Both the position numbers and the translations under genes were made by a program. 64,000 nt of DNA, from assembly GCF_002113125.1 (NCBI RefSeq), contig NZ_NEJP01000004.1, positions 124,001-188,000 of the forward strand. The letters are read 5' to 3'. Below are positions 1 through 7,944 of the stretch, one piece after another. This stretch comes from Pseudomonas sp. B20(2017). Its GTDB lineage: Bacteria; Pseudomonadota; Gammaproteobacteria; Pseudomonadales; Pseudomonadaceae. The notes beneath the pieces are model-generated. The model made no database searches. It had not been told where the DNA came from and was given only the letters and a program-made list of their open reading frames with translations. Positions within the stretch are counted from its first letter, which is position 1. Each line of letters starts with the position of its first letter.

Positions 1-29
1 GATAGAGAATTTGTGATCGACACCGATCC

Positions 30-53
30 TGTGGGAGCGGGCTTGCTCGCGAA
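30..53. repeat. Half of a REP-type palindrome
   Basis: A single arm, TGTGGGAGCGGGCTTGCTCG followed by CGAA, of the palindromic repeat that occurs as pairs elsewhere in the window (for example 45317-45406). Its partner probably lies left of the window edge. It sits just past the 3' end of the LysR gene. Confidence 0.6.
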
Positions 54-62
54 GGCGGTGTG

Positions 63-1007
63 TCAGACGGCAAAGTTCTCCAATGAACACACTTCTTCAT
101 CCACCGCATCAATCGCCTTGATCTGCTCGATCATCGCCTCGGCCAACGGTGACAACCGATACCCGGCGCGGCTGACGATTCCATAACGGGTGTAAAGCTC
201 CTCCAGATCATCCGCCAACCCTTCAATCTTCAAGCACACCAACTCACCCCGGGCCTGATGCAGCGCATCCGAATAGGCGCCGACGATGCCGATTGCATCG
301 GAGCGCAGCACCACACCGAGCAGGCTGGCGCTGTTTTCACATTCCACATTCGGAACGAAATCCGGGCGGCCACTGAGGTCGACGATGACCTTGCGCAGGT
401 TCGGCGGACGAATGCTCACGGCCAGTGGATAACTCATCAATTGCTCGGCCGTGACCCGATCCGATGCGGCGAGCGGATGCCCGGCGCGGCAACAGAAATG
501 CCATTTGCGCGGCCGCAAGCGGTGGGTCAGATAATCCGGATCCGCTTCGAAATGGCGGGTGTCGGCGACGAAGAATTCGAACTCCTCGCTCAGCAGCCGT
601 TTGCTCAGGCTCTGCCAGTCATCAACCTGGTAATGCACCCGCGCTTTCGGGTAGCGGCCGATGAAGCTGCCGATCGCTCGCGGGATCAATCCTGCCGCTG
701 GCGCCGGGCCGCAGCCGAAGCGCAATTCCCCCGCTTCCAGCCCGTTGAACTGGCTGATCTCGTTGGCCATCTGCTGCGCACCGCTGACCAGCCGCCGCGC
801 GTGTTCAAGCAGCACCTGGCCCTGTTTGGTCGGCGGCAATTCCTTGCGCCCGCGATCCACCAACTGGCAACCGACGCTGTGTTCCAGCGCCTGAATGCTG
901 CGGCTGAATGCCGACTGCGACAGGTTCACCGCCTGCGCGCCGGCGACGAAGCTGCGTTGTTCGGCGAGGGCGATGAAGTGTCTGAGTTGGCGCAAGTCGA
1001 TATGCAT
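63..1007 (-). CDS. LysR-family transcriptional regulator
   Basis: A 314-residue protein, the usual LysR length. Residues 1-65 form the winged helix-turn-helix (LRQLRHFIALAEQRSF, then NLSQSAFSRSIQALE), and the rest is a periplasmic-binding-protein-like effector domain. It is divergent from the TonB-dependent receptor at 1173, with 165 bp between the starts, so it probably controls that receptor, the sulfotransferase-like gene behind it and itself. In Pseudomonas, LysR regulators next to receptors for sulfate esters (the SftR type) respond to sulfur supply. The match to that role is inferred from the neighbours, and the effector is unknown. The start ATG at 1007 begins MHIDLRQLRHF, a normal LysR N-terminus. 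Confidence 0.9.
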   Translation of the reverse strand: MHIDLRQLRHFIALAEQRSFVAGAQAVNLSQSAFSRSIQALEHSVGCQLVDRGRKELPPTKQGQVLLEHARRLVSGAQQMANEISQFNGLEAGELRFGCGPAPAAGLIPRAIGSFIGRYPKARVHYQVDDWQSLSKRLLSEEFEFFVADTRHFEADPDYLTHRLRPRKWHFCCRAGHPLAASDRVTAEQLMSYPLAVSIRPPNLRKVIVDLSGRPDFVPNVECENSASLLGVVLRSDAIGIVGAYSDALHQARGELVCLKIEGLADDLEELYTRYGIVSRAGYRLSPLAEAMIEQIKAIDAVDEEVCSLENFAV

Positions 1008-1031
1008 TTTTCACATAAAAAATATCCGGGA

Positions 1032-1050
1032 AATGCATTGGATATGCATT
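1032..1050. promoter_or_regulatory. Candidate LysR operator
   Basis: Perfect inverted repeat AATGCAT-N5-ATGCATT in the divergent region between the LysR gene and the receptor, 25 bp upstream of the LysR start. Its size and the T-N11-A motif within it fit a LysR-type recognition site. No other copy was noticed in the window. Confidence 0.45.
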
Positions 1051-1108
1051 AGGTCGACTCCTTATAAAGGCAATCTCTTATGCAGTAAATCTTTGTAAAA
1101 ACATAAAT

Positions 1109-1125
1109 AAATAACTTAAAAGAAT
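1109..1125. promoter_or_regulatory. AT-rich element shared with the tauA and sfnB promoters
   Basis: AAATAACTTAAAAGAAT. The same 17-mer, differing only at three central bases, occurs upstream of tauA (49121-49137), and a 14/17 relative lies upstream of the SfnB operon (29794-29810). It ends 47 bp before the receptor start, where promoter or activator sites are expected. A site for a general sulfur regulator such as CysB is an inference. Confidence 0.35.
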
Positions 1126-1172
1126 ATGCGGCAAGAGAGATGTCTGCGTGTTTTTTGACCAGGAGCAGCCCC

Positions 1173-3533
1173 ATGAGTCCGTTGAACCTCGCTTCACCGC
1201 CGCCGCCACGACGGCTCAAACGTCTGCCTCTGGCCCTGTTGCTGGCGGGGAGTGCCAGTTGGAGCCACGGCTACGCCGCTGAAGCGCAAACCCCTGCGCC
1301 GGCACCGGCAGACAAGACCACGAACGCCACTTCGCAACTGGAAACCGTGACCGTCACCACCCGCCGTCGCGAAGAAAGTTCTCAGGATGTGCCGACGCCA
1401 ATGAGCGTGGTCAGCGGCCAGACGCTAGAGACGCAAAGGGTCTACCGGATTCAGGATCTGCAGCAGCTGGTGCCCAGCGTCAACGTCGCCTACATGCATG
1501 CGCGCCAGTCCAGCGTGTCGATCCGGGGCCTGGGCAACAACCCGGCCAGTGACGGTCTGGAAGGTAGCGTCGGGCTTTACATCGACAACGTTTATCTGGG
1601 TCGCCCGGGGATGGCGGTGTTCGACCTGATGGACATCGAACAACTCGAAGTCCTGCGCGGGCCGCAAGGGACGTTGTTCGGCAAGAACACCACCGCCGGG
1701 GTGATCAACATCAGCACCCGCGCGCCGAGTTTCACCCCGGAACGCAGCATCGAAACCTCGGTCGGCGAGGACGGTTATTTCCAGACCAAGGGCACGCTGT
1801 CCGGGCCGCTCAACGATCAGTTGGCCGGGCGCATATCTGCCTATCGCACTCGCAGCGACGGCGACATCAAGAACGAATTCAACGGCCATGATCTGAATGG
1901 TGGCTCCCGCGACGGTTTCCGGGCGCAGTTGCTGTTCAAGCCCAACGAAAACTTCAATCTGCGCTGGATCGGTGATTACAACGAAGAGGATTCCAGTGCC
2001 GGCACCCGCGTGTTGTACAACACCGGGCCGACCATCAATGGCGTCAATCTCTACTCGACCCGAGCCGCCGCTGCTGGCGCGACGCTGGTCAACGGCTCGC
2101 ACCGCAAGGTCAATCTGGACAACGACCAACACGTCACCGTGCATCAGGGCGGCACGTCGGTGGAGGCCAACTGGACGCTGCCGAGCGACTTCACCCTGAC
2201 CTCGGTCAGCTCCTACCGCTTCTGGAATTTCACCCCGCGCAACGATGATGGCCTCAACGTGGCGGCGACCTACAACGCCGGGGTGTCGGTGGAGGACAAA
2301 CAGTATTCCCAGGAATTTCGTCTCGCATCGCCCAAGGGCGAATTCTTCGATTACGTCCTCGGCGCTTATTACTTCGGCTCGGATCTGGACAACAAATCCT
2401 TCGCCTATTACGGCCCGCAGGCAGACATCTGGAACGGCACGCCACGGGGCGCGCTGGCCAACGTCAACAGTGTCGGCCGTGGCCATATCAAGACCGACAG
2501 TTTTGCGCTGTTCGCCCAAGGCACCTGGCACCTGACCCCGCGTCTGGATTTCACCGCCGGGGTGCGTGGCACCTATGAAGAGAAGAACGCCTGGGTCAAT
2601 CGTGATGCGCCGGTCGGTGGCGCCGCTGTCACGGGTGCCGCTGCCACCGCGCGACGTGGCCGGACCGGCGCCTACGATTCCGGCGATTTGAACCAGTACA
2701 GCTCCAGCCCGTCCGGATTGCTCAACCTCAGCTATCGCTTCACCGATGACCTGCTCGGCTACGCCACGCTGTCCCACGGCGAGAAGTCCGGCGGGGTCAA
2801 CCTTGTGGTCGGCTCGGCACCAACCGCTGGCGCCGACTCGTTGCTGATCGGCACCGAGCGCGCCAACAACGCCGAACTCGGCTTCAAGAGCACGCTGTGG
2901 GATCGGCGTTTGCAGCTCAACGCCAACGTGTTCTGGACTCAGGTCAACGCTTACCAGACCAACGCCTACGACGACGTCAACCGTGTGCAATACCTGGCCA
3001 ACGCCGGTTCAGTGCGCTCGCGCGGGGTGGAGTTCGAAAGCACCGTGATCCCGTTGCGCGGCCTGACGCTGAACTTCAACGGCTCCTACAACGACGTCAG
3101 TTACCTCTCGTACAAGGACGCGCCGTGCCCGCCGGAAGTCAGCCAGGCACCGGGTGCTCCGGCCTCGTGCGACCTTAGCGGTCATCAGGTGGTCGGCGCC
3201 TCAAAATGGATTGGCAACGCCAACGGCAAGTACGAATGGAATCTGGATAACGGCCTGCAACCTTACGTCACCGGCAGCTACGCGTTCCGCTCCAAAGCGG
3301 TCGGCACGGTGGAAGATTCCGACTACGGCCAGATCCCGAGTTACGCGGTGGTCAATCTCTCCACCGGCCTGCGCGGCGATTTCAATCAGGGCCAGTGGGA
3401 CGTCTCGCTGTGGCTGAAAAACGCCTTCGACAAAACCTACTACACGACCCTGTGGACCGGCGGCAACGGCGGCTATGAAGGCCTGCTCGGTACGCCGCGC
3501 ACCCTCGGCGTCACCGGTTGCTACGACTTCTGA
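1173..3533 (+). CDS. TonB-dependent outer membrane receptor
   Basis: An outer membrane beta-barrel receptor that would take up a ligand using energy from TonB-ExbBD. I chose ATG 1173 (MSPLNLASPP) because AGGAG lies at 1161-1165, 7 bases ahead; an in-frame ATG at 1140 has poorer spacing. The protein has a signal peptide ending near SHGYAAE, a TonB-box-like LETVTVTTRR, a plug domain (VSIRGLGNN, YIDNVYLGR, LEVLRGPQGTLFGKNTTAGV) and a long barrel ending in aromatic Phe (GVTGCYDF). At about 786 residues it is normal for the family. No N-terminal signalling extension is present. The next gene starts 23 bp after the stop, so the two are probably cotranscribed. The substrate is unknown; a sulfate ester or sulfonate is suggested by context only. 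Confidence 0.9.
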   Translation: MSPLNLASPPPPRRLKRLPLALLLAGSASWSHGYAAEAQTPAPAPADKTTNATSQLETVTVTTRRREESSQDVPTPMSVVSGQTLETQRVYRIQDLQQLVPSVNVAYMHARQSSVSIRGLGNNPASDGLEGSVGLYIDNVYLGRPGMAVFDLMDIEQLEVLRGPQGTLFGKNTTAGVINISTRAPSFTPERSIETSVGEDGYFQTKGTLSGPLNDQLAGRISAYRTRSDGDIKNEFNGHDLNGGSRDGFRAQLLFKPNENFNLRWIGDYNEEDSSAGTRVLYNTGPTINGVNLYSTRAAAAGATLVNGSHRKVNLDNDQHVTVHQGGTSVEANWTLPSDFTLTSVSSYRFWNFTPRNDDGLNVAATYNAGVSVEDKQYSQEFRLASPKGEFFDYVLGAYYFGSDLDNKSFAYYGPQADIWNGTPRGALANVNSVGRGHIKTDSFALFAQGTWHLTPRLDFTAGVRGTYEEKNAWVNRDAPVGGAAVTGAAATARRGRTGAYDSGDLNQYSSSPSGLLNLSYRFTDDLLGYATLSHGEKSGGVNLVVGSAPTAGADSLLIGTERANNAELGFKSTLWDRRLQLNANVFWTQVNAYQTNAYDDVNRVQYLANAGSVRSRGVEFESTVIPLRGLTLNFNGSYNDVSYLSYKDAPCPPEVSQAPGAPASCDLSGHQVVGASKWIGNANGKYEWNLDNGLQPYVTGSYAFRSKAVGTVEDSDYGQIPSYAVVNLSTGLRGDFNQGQWDVSLWLKNAFDKTYYTTLWTGGNGGYEGLLGTPRTLGVTGCYDF

Positions 3534-3556
3534 TCGATCCTTCAAGGAGCTGCATC

Positions 3557-4900
3557 ATGTTGCGCATCAAAACCGCTTTACCGGTGTTGTTGTCCGGCGC
3601 AGTGCTCAGCGCCGGGGCGCTCGCCGCGCCCAGCGTCTACCCCACCGGCGTCACCCGATACGACCCGGCCAAGGCCTTCAATCAATATGTGATCTTCAGC
3701 GGTGCCGACAAGCAGACGCACCTGATCGACATGAACGGCAACGAGGTCAAGAACTGGCCTCAGGCCGGTTTCCCGTCGGCAATCATCGACCCGCAACTGG
3801 TCGGTGGCGAGCGCGGCCATGTGTTGCTGCAACTGAGCGAAAAGGATCCGGGCAAGCTCGGTTCCGCCGGCAATGGCCTCGGCAATCAGAGCGTCGGGGA
3901 GGTGGACTGGAATGGCAAAATCGTCTGGCAGTGGGGCGACAAGGCCCCCGGTGGTGCTGCGCAACAGCATCACGATCAGCGTCGCCTGAGCAACGGCAAC
4001 ACCGTGGTGCTGGCGAACAAGGTGCACAAGGTCAAAGGCTTCAAAGTGCCCGAGGTGATCGACGATGCGATCTATGAAGTCAGCCCCGCCGGCGAGGTGA
4101 AATGGCAGTGGCTGGCGTCGGATCACTTGAACGAATTCGGCTTCACCGCCGAGCAGTTGAAGCTGGTTCGCGCCAGTGAAAATCCGGATTACCTGCACAT
4201 CAACAACCTCAACCTGGTCGGGCCGAACAAGTGGTTCGATGCCGGCGACAAGCGCTTCAATCCGGACAACCTGCTGATCGATTCGCGCAATGCCAACTTC
4301 ATCGCGATCATCGACAAACACAGCGGCAAAGTGGTCTGGCGCCTGGGGCCGAATCTGCCGCTGGCCAATCCGAAAACCGCGCAGATAATTCCGCGTCCGG
4401 TGGACCAGTTCGTCGGCCAGCATGACGCGCACATTATCCCGGCCGGACTGCCCGGCGCGGGCAATCTGCTGGTGTTCGACAACCAGGGTTCGGCGGGTTA
4501 CCCGAACGTCACGCTGGGACTGATTTCCGGTTCGCGGGTGCTGGAGATTGACCCGGTGAAAAATGAAATCGTCTGGCAGTACAGCGCCGCCAATTCCAAG
4601 CAGCCGGGGTGGGCATTTTACAGCTCGTTCATCAGTAGCGCGCGGCGCTTGCCCAACGGCAATACGCTGATCGATGAAGGCATGAACGGGCGGTTCTTCC
4701 AAGTGACAGCCAGTGGTGAAAACGTCTGGGAATACGTCAGCCCTTATCTGGGCAAGGCACCGGGAAGCGACGCGATCAGCAACTGGGTCTATCGGGCCCT
4801 TCCTGTGAGTTATGACTGGGTGCCGGCAGGAACGCCGCGTTCGGAAACGGCAGTGATTGCGCCGGCCATTGGTGTGCAACAAACCAATGCCAGTCGTTAG
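3557..4900 (+). CDS. Arylsulfotransferase (ASST)-like secreted beta-propeller protein
   Basis: A 447-residue protein with an N-terminal signal peptide (LPVLLSGAVLSAGALAAPS). ATG 3557 is preceded by AAGGAG at 3544-3549. Repeats of the type RLSNGNTVVLAN, RLPNGNTLIDEGMNG and GENVWEYVSPY, together with IVWQWGDKAPGG and HDAHIIPAG, are the blade motifs of arylsulfotransferase-type beta-propellers. His residues in QQHHDQRRL and GQHDAHI are candidates for the catalytic His, which in characterised enzymes carries the sulfuryl group. Such enzymes move sulfate between phenols without PAPS in the periplasm. Here the gene directly follows a receptor rather than an arylsulfatase, so a role in handling imported aryl sulfates is inferred. 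Only remote similarity can be judged by eye. Confidence 0.75.
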   Translation: MLRIKTALPVLLSGAVLSAGALAAPSVYPTGVTRYDPAKAFNQYVIFSGADKQTHLIDMNGNEVKNWPQAGFPSAIIDPQLVGGERGHVLLQLSEKDPGKLGSAGNGLGNQSVGEVDWNGKIVWQWGDKAPGGAAQQHHDQRRLSNGNTVVLANKVHKVKGFKVPEVIDDAIYEVSPAGEVKWQWLASDHLNEFGFTAEQLKLVRASENPDYLHINNLNLVGPNKWFDAGDKRFNPDNLLIDSRNANFIAIIDKHSGKVVWRLGPNLPLANPKTAQIIPRPVDQFVGQHDAHIIPAGLPGAGNLLVFDNQGSAGYPNVTLGLISGSRVLEIDPVKNEIVWQYSAANSKQPGWAFYSSFISSARRLPNGNTLIDEGMNGRFFQVTASGENVWEYVSPYLGKAPGSDAISNWVYRALPVSYDWVPAGTPRSETAVIAPAIGVQQTNASR

Positions 4901-5081
4901 TTATCAGGACTGTTCATAATCGAAATAAGTTATGAACGACTTGAATAGTGCATATAGCAATTTCGTTGAAAAGTCGCGTGGACAATAAATCAATGTCCAA
5001 CCATTCTGTGTGTCGTGAGTTTCCAGGAGGAAACTTGCTCTCATCGGAAGACACTTATCCAACGATAAAGGAAATCTCGTT

Positions 5082-5408
5082 ATGTCGAGCATTAATGGCA
5101 ACTATGTAAACGCTAACGCTGGCGCCAAACTGACGATCACCGATGGCAACGACTCCAACGGCACCTTCAGCGGCAAGTTCAGCCAGAACGGCGTGAACTA
5201 CGACATCGCGTACGGTCACTATCACTTCCAGAACAGCACCGGGCAGCCTACGATTATTACTTTCGCGGCTCTGAACGACGGCACTGGCTATCAGTCCTGG
5301 ACCCTGTTCTCGCCGGATCACAACTACTCGAAAGTTCGCGCGGTGGGTTCGCGCACCAACTTTGATGGTGATGTAGTCGGTCTGGCCGGGGAGTTTGTGA
5401 AGCAATAA
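5082..5408 (+). CDS. Small avidin-like beta-barrel protein
   Basis: A 108-residue protein with no signal peptide. It begins INGNYVNANAGAKLTITDG, followed by NGTFSGKFSQNGVNYDI and GHYHFQNSTGQPTIITFAA. This order resembles the first strands of avidin and streptavidin (W/Y-x-N-xx-G-S/A-xx-x-I, then G-x-F/L-x-G). Of the biotin-stacking tryptophans only one Trp is present (YQSWTLF), so biotin binding is doubtful. The start ATG has AAGGA 9 bases upstream, and a strong terminator follows at 5427, so it is a single-gene unit. The upstream 181 bp (4901-5081) are AT-rich and hold no convincing gene. A secreted-without-signal insecticidal or lectin-like protein is another possibility. The family call is tentative. 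Confidence 0.55.
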   Translation: MSSINGNYVNANAGAKLTITDGNDSNGTFSGKFSQNGVNYDIAYGHYHFQNSTGQPTIITFAALNDGTGYQSWTLFSPDHNYSKVRAVGSRTNFDGDVVGLAGEFVKQ

Positions 5409-5426
5409 GAAATTCCGTAAATCGAA

Positions 5427-5463
5427 GGCCGATGCGTTAAACATTGCATCGGCCTTTTTGTTT
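5427..5463 (+). terminator. Rho-independent terminator after the avidin-like gene
   Basis: Perfect 9-bp stem GGCCGATGC / GCATCGGCC with a 10-base loop, followed by TTTTTGTTT. It begins 18 bases after the stop codon. Confidence 0.9.
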
Positions 5464-5480
5464 GTAATTTAAAAAAGTTC

Positions 5481-5508
5481 GTCAACTATCACCTTGGTGT
5501 TAGTTGTC
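5481..5508. promoter_or_regulatory. Imperfect palindrome in the tonB upstream region
   Basis: Two 14-base arms, GTCAACTATCACCT and TGGTGTTAGTTGTC, are complementary at 11 of 14 positions. It lies in the gene-free stretch 5465-5789 between the avidin-like gene and tonB. It could be an operator. It does not look like a Fur box. The rest of this stretch shows no other clear structure. Confidence 0.3.
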
Positions 5509-5789
5509 ACTGAATCCCGGGTCATCGATAACCCGATGCCTTGGATGAATACTTTTTATGCCGGGAAAGCATGTCGATTTCGGTGAATCGCTGGAAGCCT
5601 TGCAGACCGTGGCTTTGGCGGAAATGACCGTTTTATATATTCCATAGAGGTCTATTCATAACATGAAAGATTACTTTCCGAGATAAGCGTCTAGCCCAAT
5701 GATTGACCCATCGATCACGCCGTGGGGGATTCAACAAGCGGCGAATCGGCTACGCGAAAAAACGCAAAGAGACCGCAGGGAGTAAATCA

Positions 5790-6602
5790 ATGGGCAATGT
5801 CCAGACCGCCGCCAGTGCACAGGAGGTGCTGTGGCGCCAGGCGCCGAGCGGCGAGTTGGTCGATCTCGGCCGGCCCCATCGCTTGCCGTTGGGACAGCTG
5901 CGTTTGCAGCGTGCCCCCAAGGGCATTCTGAGCCGCCGCGAAACGATTCTGCTCGGCGTTCTGGCGCTGGTGGTGCACGGCGCAGTGATCTACTGGATCA
6001 ACCAGCATCCGACACCGGCGCTGCCGATCGTGCCGCCGGAAATTCCACCGATGACCATTGAGTTTTCGCGCCCGGCACCACCGGCACCACCTGTGGTTGT
6101 ACCGCCGCCACCGGCACCTGTGGTCGAGCCACCGCCGCCAGTGGAAGACGAACTGGCAACCAAGCCACCACCGAAACCGAAGCCGATCCCCAAACCGAAA
6201 CCGGTCGCCAAACCTGTACCGAAACCAGCGCCAAAAGCGGTCGAGCAACCACCGGCTCCGCCACAACCGGCCGCCCCGGTCGCCGCGCCAGCGCCACCTG
6301 CACCGCCGGCGCCTGCTCCGGTGACGCCGGCCTCGGCCAACGCCGCGTACCTGAAGAACCCGGCGCCGGAATATCCGTCGCTGGCCCAGCGTCGCGGTTG
6401 GGAAGGCACGGTGTTGCTGCGGGTGCACGTGTTGGCCAGCGGCAAACCGGGTGAGATCCAGATTCAGAAAAGCAGTGGCCGGCAACAGCTCGACGACGCG
6501 GCGCTGGACGCCGTGAAGCGCTGGAGCTTCGTGCCGGCCAAGCAGGGTGATGTCGCCCAGGACGGTTGGGTCAGCGTGCCCATCGATTTCAAGATTCACT
6601 AA
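5790..6602 (+). CDS. tonB: Energy transducer TonB
   Basis: TonB spans the periplasm and passes proton-motive force from ExbB-ExbD to outer membrane receptors. ATG 5790 (MGNVQTAAS) has GGGAG at 5778-5782; an upstream in-frame start would add 29 basic residues without a better ribosome site. In the 270-residue product, residues 51-71 are the single membrane anchor (ETILLGVLALVVHGAVIYWI). Residues of about 74-200 are extremely proline-rich with repeated PKPKP, and about 205-270 form the C-terminal domain (NPAPEYPSLAQRRGWEGTVLLRV, ALDAVKRWSFVPA). It leads the tonB-exbB-exbD operon and likely serves the two receptors in this window. Confidence 0.95.
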   Translation: MGNVQTAASAQEVLWRQAPSGELVDLGRPHRLPLGQLRLQRAPKGILSRRETILLGVLALVVHGAVIYWINQHPTPALPIVPPEIPPMTIEFSRPAPPAPPVVVPPPPAPVVEPPPPVEDELATKPPPKPKPIPKPKPVAKPVPKPAPKAVEQPPAPPQPAAPVAAPAPPAPPAPAPVTPASANAAYLKNPAPEYPSLAQRRGWEGTVLLRVHVLASGKPGEIQIQKSSGRQQLDDAALDAVKRWSFVPAKQGDVAQDGWVSVPIDFKIH

Positions 6603-6647
6603 ACCGAAACCAAATTCGCGCGAAATGTTTACACGAGGGAACACATC

Positions 6648-7373
6648 ATGACGTTACTGGCATCTCCACTGGAATCCATCGAAAGCGCGGTGATCTGGCT
6701 GTTGGTGGTCTTCTCTGTCGCCACCTGGGGCCTGGCATTGCTCAAGGCGCTGCAGTTCGGCCGGTTGAAGGCGCAGGACCGCAAATTTCACAAGCGCTTC
6801 TGGGCGGCGTCGAGTCTGGACTCCGCCGCCGAGTTGAGCGAAACCCAGCCCGGTGCTGCAGCGCGGGTGGCACAGGCCGGTTATGCGGCGATACAAGTGG
6901 GCGAGACGCCGCAGGCCAATGACCTGAGCCAGGCGATCAACCATCAGGATCGTCTCGAACGCGCCTTGCGCCAGCAGATCGTCCGCGAGCGCCGTTCGCT
7001 GGAAACCGGTCTGGCGGTGGTCGCGAGTATTGGCAGCACCTCGCCGTTCATTGGTCTGTTCGGCACGGTGTGGGGAATCATGGAAGCGTTGAAAGGCATC
7101 AGCGCGGCGGGCTCGGCGAGCCTGGAAACGGTCGCGGGGCCCATCGGTGCAGCGCTGGTCGCCACCGGCGTGGGGATCGCGGTCGCGGTGCCGGCAGTGC
7201 TGGTTTACAACTACTTTTTGCGTCGTCTGAAACTGACGGCGGCGGACCTGGACGACTTTGCCCACGACTTCTACAGCCTGGCGCAAAAGAGCGCGTTCCG
7301 CGTGCTGATCCACCCGACCGCGCACAAGGCAGCGGCCCAGGGCAACGCAACAAAAGTGAAGGAGGCGTCCTGA
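6648..7373 (+). CDS. exbB: TonB-system proton channel protein ExbB
   Basis: An inner membrane protein of 241 residues in the MotA/TolQ/ExbB family. It has an N-terminal membrane helix (about 12-34), a cytoplasmic helical region, and two further helices around SIGSTSPFIGLFGTVWGIM and PIGAALVATGVGIAVAVPAVLVYNYF, which carry the conserved G-T-V-W-G-I-M and GEAL-like signatures. It is 45 bp behind tonB and 1 bp ahead of exbD. Its ribosome site is GAGGGA upstream of ATG 6648. Confidence 0.95.
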   Translation: MTLLASPLESIESAVIWLLVVFSVATWGLALLKALQFGRLKAQDRKFHKRFWAASSLDSAAELSETQPGAAARVAQAGYAAIQVGETPQANDLSQAINHQDRLERALRQQIVRERRSLETGLAVVASIGSTSPFIGLFGTVWGIMEALKGISAAGSASLETVAGPIGAALVATGVGIAVAVPAVLVYNYFLRRLKLTAADLDDFAHDFYSLAQKSAFRVLIHPTAHKAAAQGNATKVKEAS

Positions 7374-7374
7374 T

Positions 7375-7776
7375 ATGGCCTTCTCCACGCAAGACAGCGA
7401 CGAGGTGCTGAGCGAGATCAACGTGACGCCGCTGGTGGACGTGATGCTGGTGCTGCTGGTGGTGTTCATCGTCACCGCGCCGCTGCTGACCAACGCGATA
7501 CCGATCAACCTGCCGAAGACCGAAGCGGTGGCGCCGGTCGAGCAGAAAGACCCGTTGGTGGTGAGCATCGACGGTGCAGGAAAGCTGTTTATCAACAAGG
7601 ACGAAATCCAGCCGGACTTGCTGGAGTTCAACCTCAAATCGGCCAAGGCCAAGGACCCGGAAGTGCGCGTGCAATTGCAGGCCGACGACGGGGTGAATTA
7701 CGGCGAAGTGGCGCGAGCCATGGCTTCGATTGAGCGGGCGGGAATCACCAAACTGTCGGTGATCACTGCACGATAA
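7375..7776 (+). CDS. exbD: TonB-system protein ExbD
   Basis: 133 residues with one N-terminal membrane helix (VTPLVDVMLVLLVVFIVTAP, about 18-37) carrying the conserved proton-pathway Asp22 (LVDVMLVLL), followed by a periplasmic domain. AAGGAGG inside the end of exbB serves as its ribosome site. It is the last gene of tonB-exbB-exbD, and a terminator follows 18 bp later. Confidence 0.95.
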   Translation: MAFSTQDSDEVLSEINVTPLVDVMLVLLVVFIVTAPLLTNAIPINLPKTEAVAPVEQKDPLVVSIDGAGKLFINKDEIQPDLLEFNLKSAKAKDPEVRVQLQADDGVNYGEVARAMASIERAGITKLSVITAR

Positions 7777-7793
7777 GGGTTTCACGTTTTTCC

Positions 7794-7830
7794 GGGGCCG
7801 TCTCCTTGGCAGGGTGCGGCCCCTTTTTTG
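7794..7830 (+). terminator. Rho-independent terminator after exbD
   Basis: 7-bp GC stem GGGGCCG / CGGCCCC with a 16-base loop, followed by six T. Confidence 0.9.
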
Positions 7831-7862
7831 TCTACGGCTTAATATTCTTTTCGGGTCTTAAT

Positions 7863-7878
7863 AAATAGCTTCTTATTC
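7863..7878 (+). promoter_or_regulatory. AT-rich element shared with the amino acid ABC promoter
   Basis: AAATAGCTTCTTATTC, 66 bp before the hydrolase start. The same string with one extra C lies at 10897-10913 upstream of the ABC operon. A common regulator site is possible but unproven. Confidence 0.3.
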
Positions 7879-7944
7879 CTTAACGAATATAAATCCCGTC
7901 CCTATACTCGTTCAGGAACAGACACGACGCAGGAGAGCTCCCCC

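Noticed and set aside
1425..2990. 521-codon open frame on the minus strand inside the receptor gene
   Set aside because: Shadow of a GC-rich coding gene: no ribosome site or recognisable domain, and the plus strand encodes a clear receptor. The same holds for 18194-19792, 36001-37644, 40872-42830 and 51976-53934.
4904..5101. 65-codon minus-strand frame between the sulfotransferase-like and avidin-like genes
   Set aside because: It runs over the avidin gene's ribosome site and start, has no family look and no convincing start signal.
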